Source of the DNA: Clostridiaceae bacterium OM02-2AC | Lineage (GTDB): Bacteria; Bacillota_I; Bacilli_A; Erysipelotrichales; Erysipelotrichaceae | NCBI GenBank assembly: GCA_003481775.1 | Contig: QULU01000022.1 | Location: 1-64,000 of the forward strand | Direction: 5' to 3' | DNA: 64,000 bases | Part shown: positions 63,657 through 64,000 of the stretch, in pieces | Numbering within the stretch: position 1 is the first letter of the stretch | Layout of the letters: each line of letters opens with the position of its first letter | Translations under genes and position numbers: made by a program | Notes under the pieces: generated by a model | Databases searched by the model: none | Seen by the model: only the letters and a program-made list of their open reading frames with translations | Told to the model about the DNA's origin: nothing

Positions 63657-64000
63657 TCAGCGCTTCCAATGCAGATATCTGGTAGTGGAGAAAAAGCTTC
63701 CCACAAGACCGACAAGTACGCCAATCAGAATTAAAACGCCTGATATTTCCAGTGTCATTGGATATACCTTTTGCAGTACAAACATATTGCTCATGAAGGT
63801 ACCGCCCAGTGTGTCAAATACATACTGATAGCCAAAGATCGTCAGCAGTACAGGGACAAGACTTCCCAGTAAGCCAATGAACACACCCTCCAGCATCATT
63901 GGAAATTTGATTGCCCAGTTACTGGCACCGACAAAACGCATAATGGCAATTTCCTGTTTTCTCGTATAAATGGACATCTTGATTTTATTAGAGATCAGGA
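63657..64000 (-). CDS. ftsX: FtsX, cell-division ABC-type permease (3' part only)
   Basis: The gene runs off the window: 114 codons are visible, reading …LISNKIKMSIYTRKQEIAIMRFVGAS and then three hydrophobic segments. This is the FtsX C-terminus (EIAIMRFVGASNW is the family motif). FtsX with FtsE acts at the division septum and on peptidoglycan hydrolases; ftsE and the N-terminal part lie beyond 64000. The visible M at the 63977 ATG is internal, not a start. Confidence 0.93.
   Translation of the reverse strand, partial: LISNKIKMSIYTRKQEIAIMRFVGASNWAIKFPMMLEGVFIGLLGSLVPVLLTIFGYQYVFDTLGGTFMSNMFVLQKVYPMTLEISGVLILIGVLVGLVGSFFSTTRYLHWKR

Overview
The window looks like chromosomal DNA from a spore-forming, low-to-moderate-GC Firmicute. 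The evidence is a lone GerA-type germination protein, Rex, PyrR, a T-box in front of asnS, strong AGGAGG/AGGTGAT ribosome binding sites and rho-independent terminators. Overall gene content and protein style suggest the Erysipelotrichia (the Clostridium innocuum neighbourhood). That placement is inference from general impression; no 16S or marker phylogeny was possible. No phage, insertion sequence, CRISPR array or rRNA was seen. There is one tRNA (Trp).

Layout. 1-14 kb: fluC, an EAL protein, a flippase-like membrane protein, an XRE regulator, a methyltransferase, a diguanylate cyclase, tRNA-Trp, a Nei/Fpg-like glycosylase with an altered N-terminus, a low-molecular-weight phosphatase and an ABC-F ATPase whose ribosome binding site sits in a hairpin. 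Two roughly 1-kb intergenic stretches (1917-2877 and 8159-9122) hold imperfect repeats and hairpins. 14-25 kb: a thioredoxin-like lipoprotein, a SWIM-SNF2 helicase, a PEPCK/HPrK-like P-loop protein next to pyrR and an M42 peptidase, a GDT1-type transporter and an oligoendopeptidase F. 25-31 kb: a sugar-binding lipoprotein, histidine kinase and AraC-type response regulator in overlapping genes, then a TPR-GGDEF protein that appears to be leaderless. 31-43 kb: ptsI, the oppABCDF operon with a perfect hairpin between oppA and oppB, a PPi-type phosphofructokinase and gerAA.

43-52 kb: a two-gene AT-rich module (WYL regulator plus PD-(D/E)XK nuclease), then a tail-less FtsZ paralogue preceded by an unrecognised partner gene with faint ABC-ATPase likeness. 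These are followed by an old-yellow-enzyme reductase, a second ABC-F protein, an amidase-like protein that has lost its zinc-site motifs, and LicD. 52-64 kb: an Rpn/PD-(D/E)XK protein with a broken partial copy, two paralogous XRE repressors that each carry three palindromic operators at an exact 20-bp period, a GNAT, asnS with its T-box, rex, a decayed gene, another GNAT, a short HMA-like protein, an ACT-less aspartokinase, nanE, nudix-mutY and the 3' end of ftsX.

Most genes are housekeeping or signalling. The strongest candidates for something undescribed are the paired XRE operator arrays (53870-55427), the FtsZ-paralogue operon (45019-46660) and the WYL-nuclease module (42822-44988). Every functional statement rests on motifs read by eye; no database search was made.
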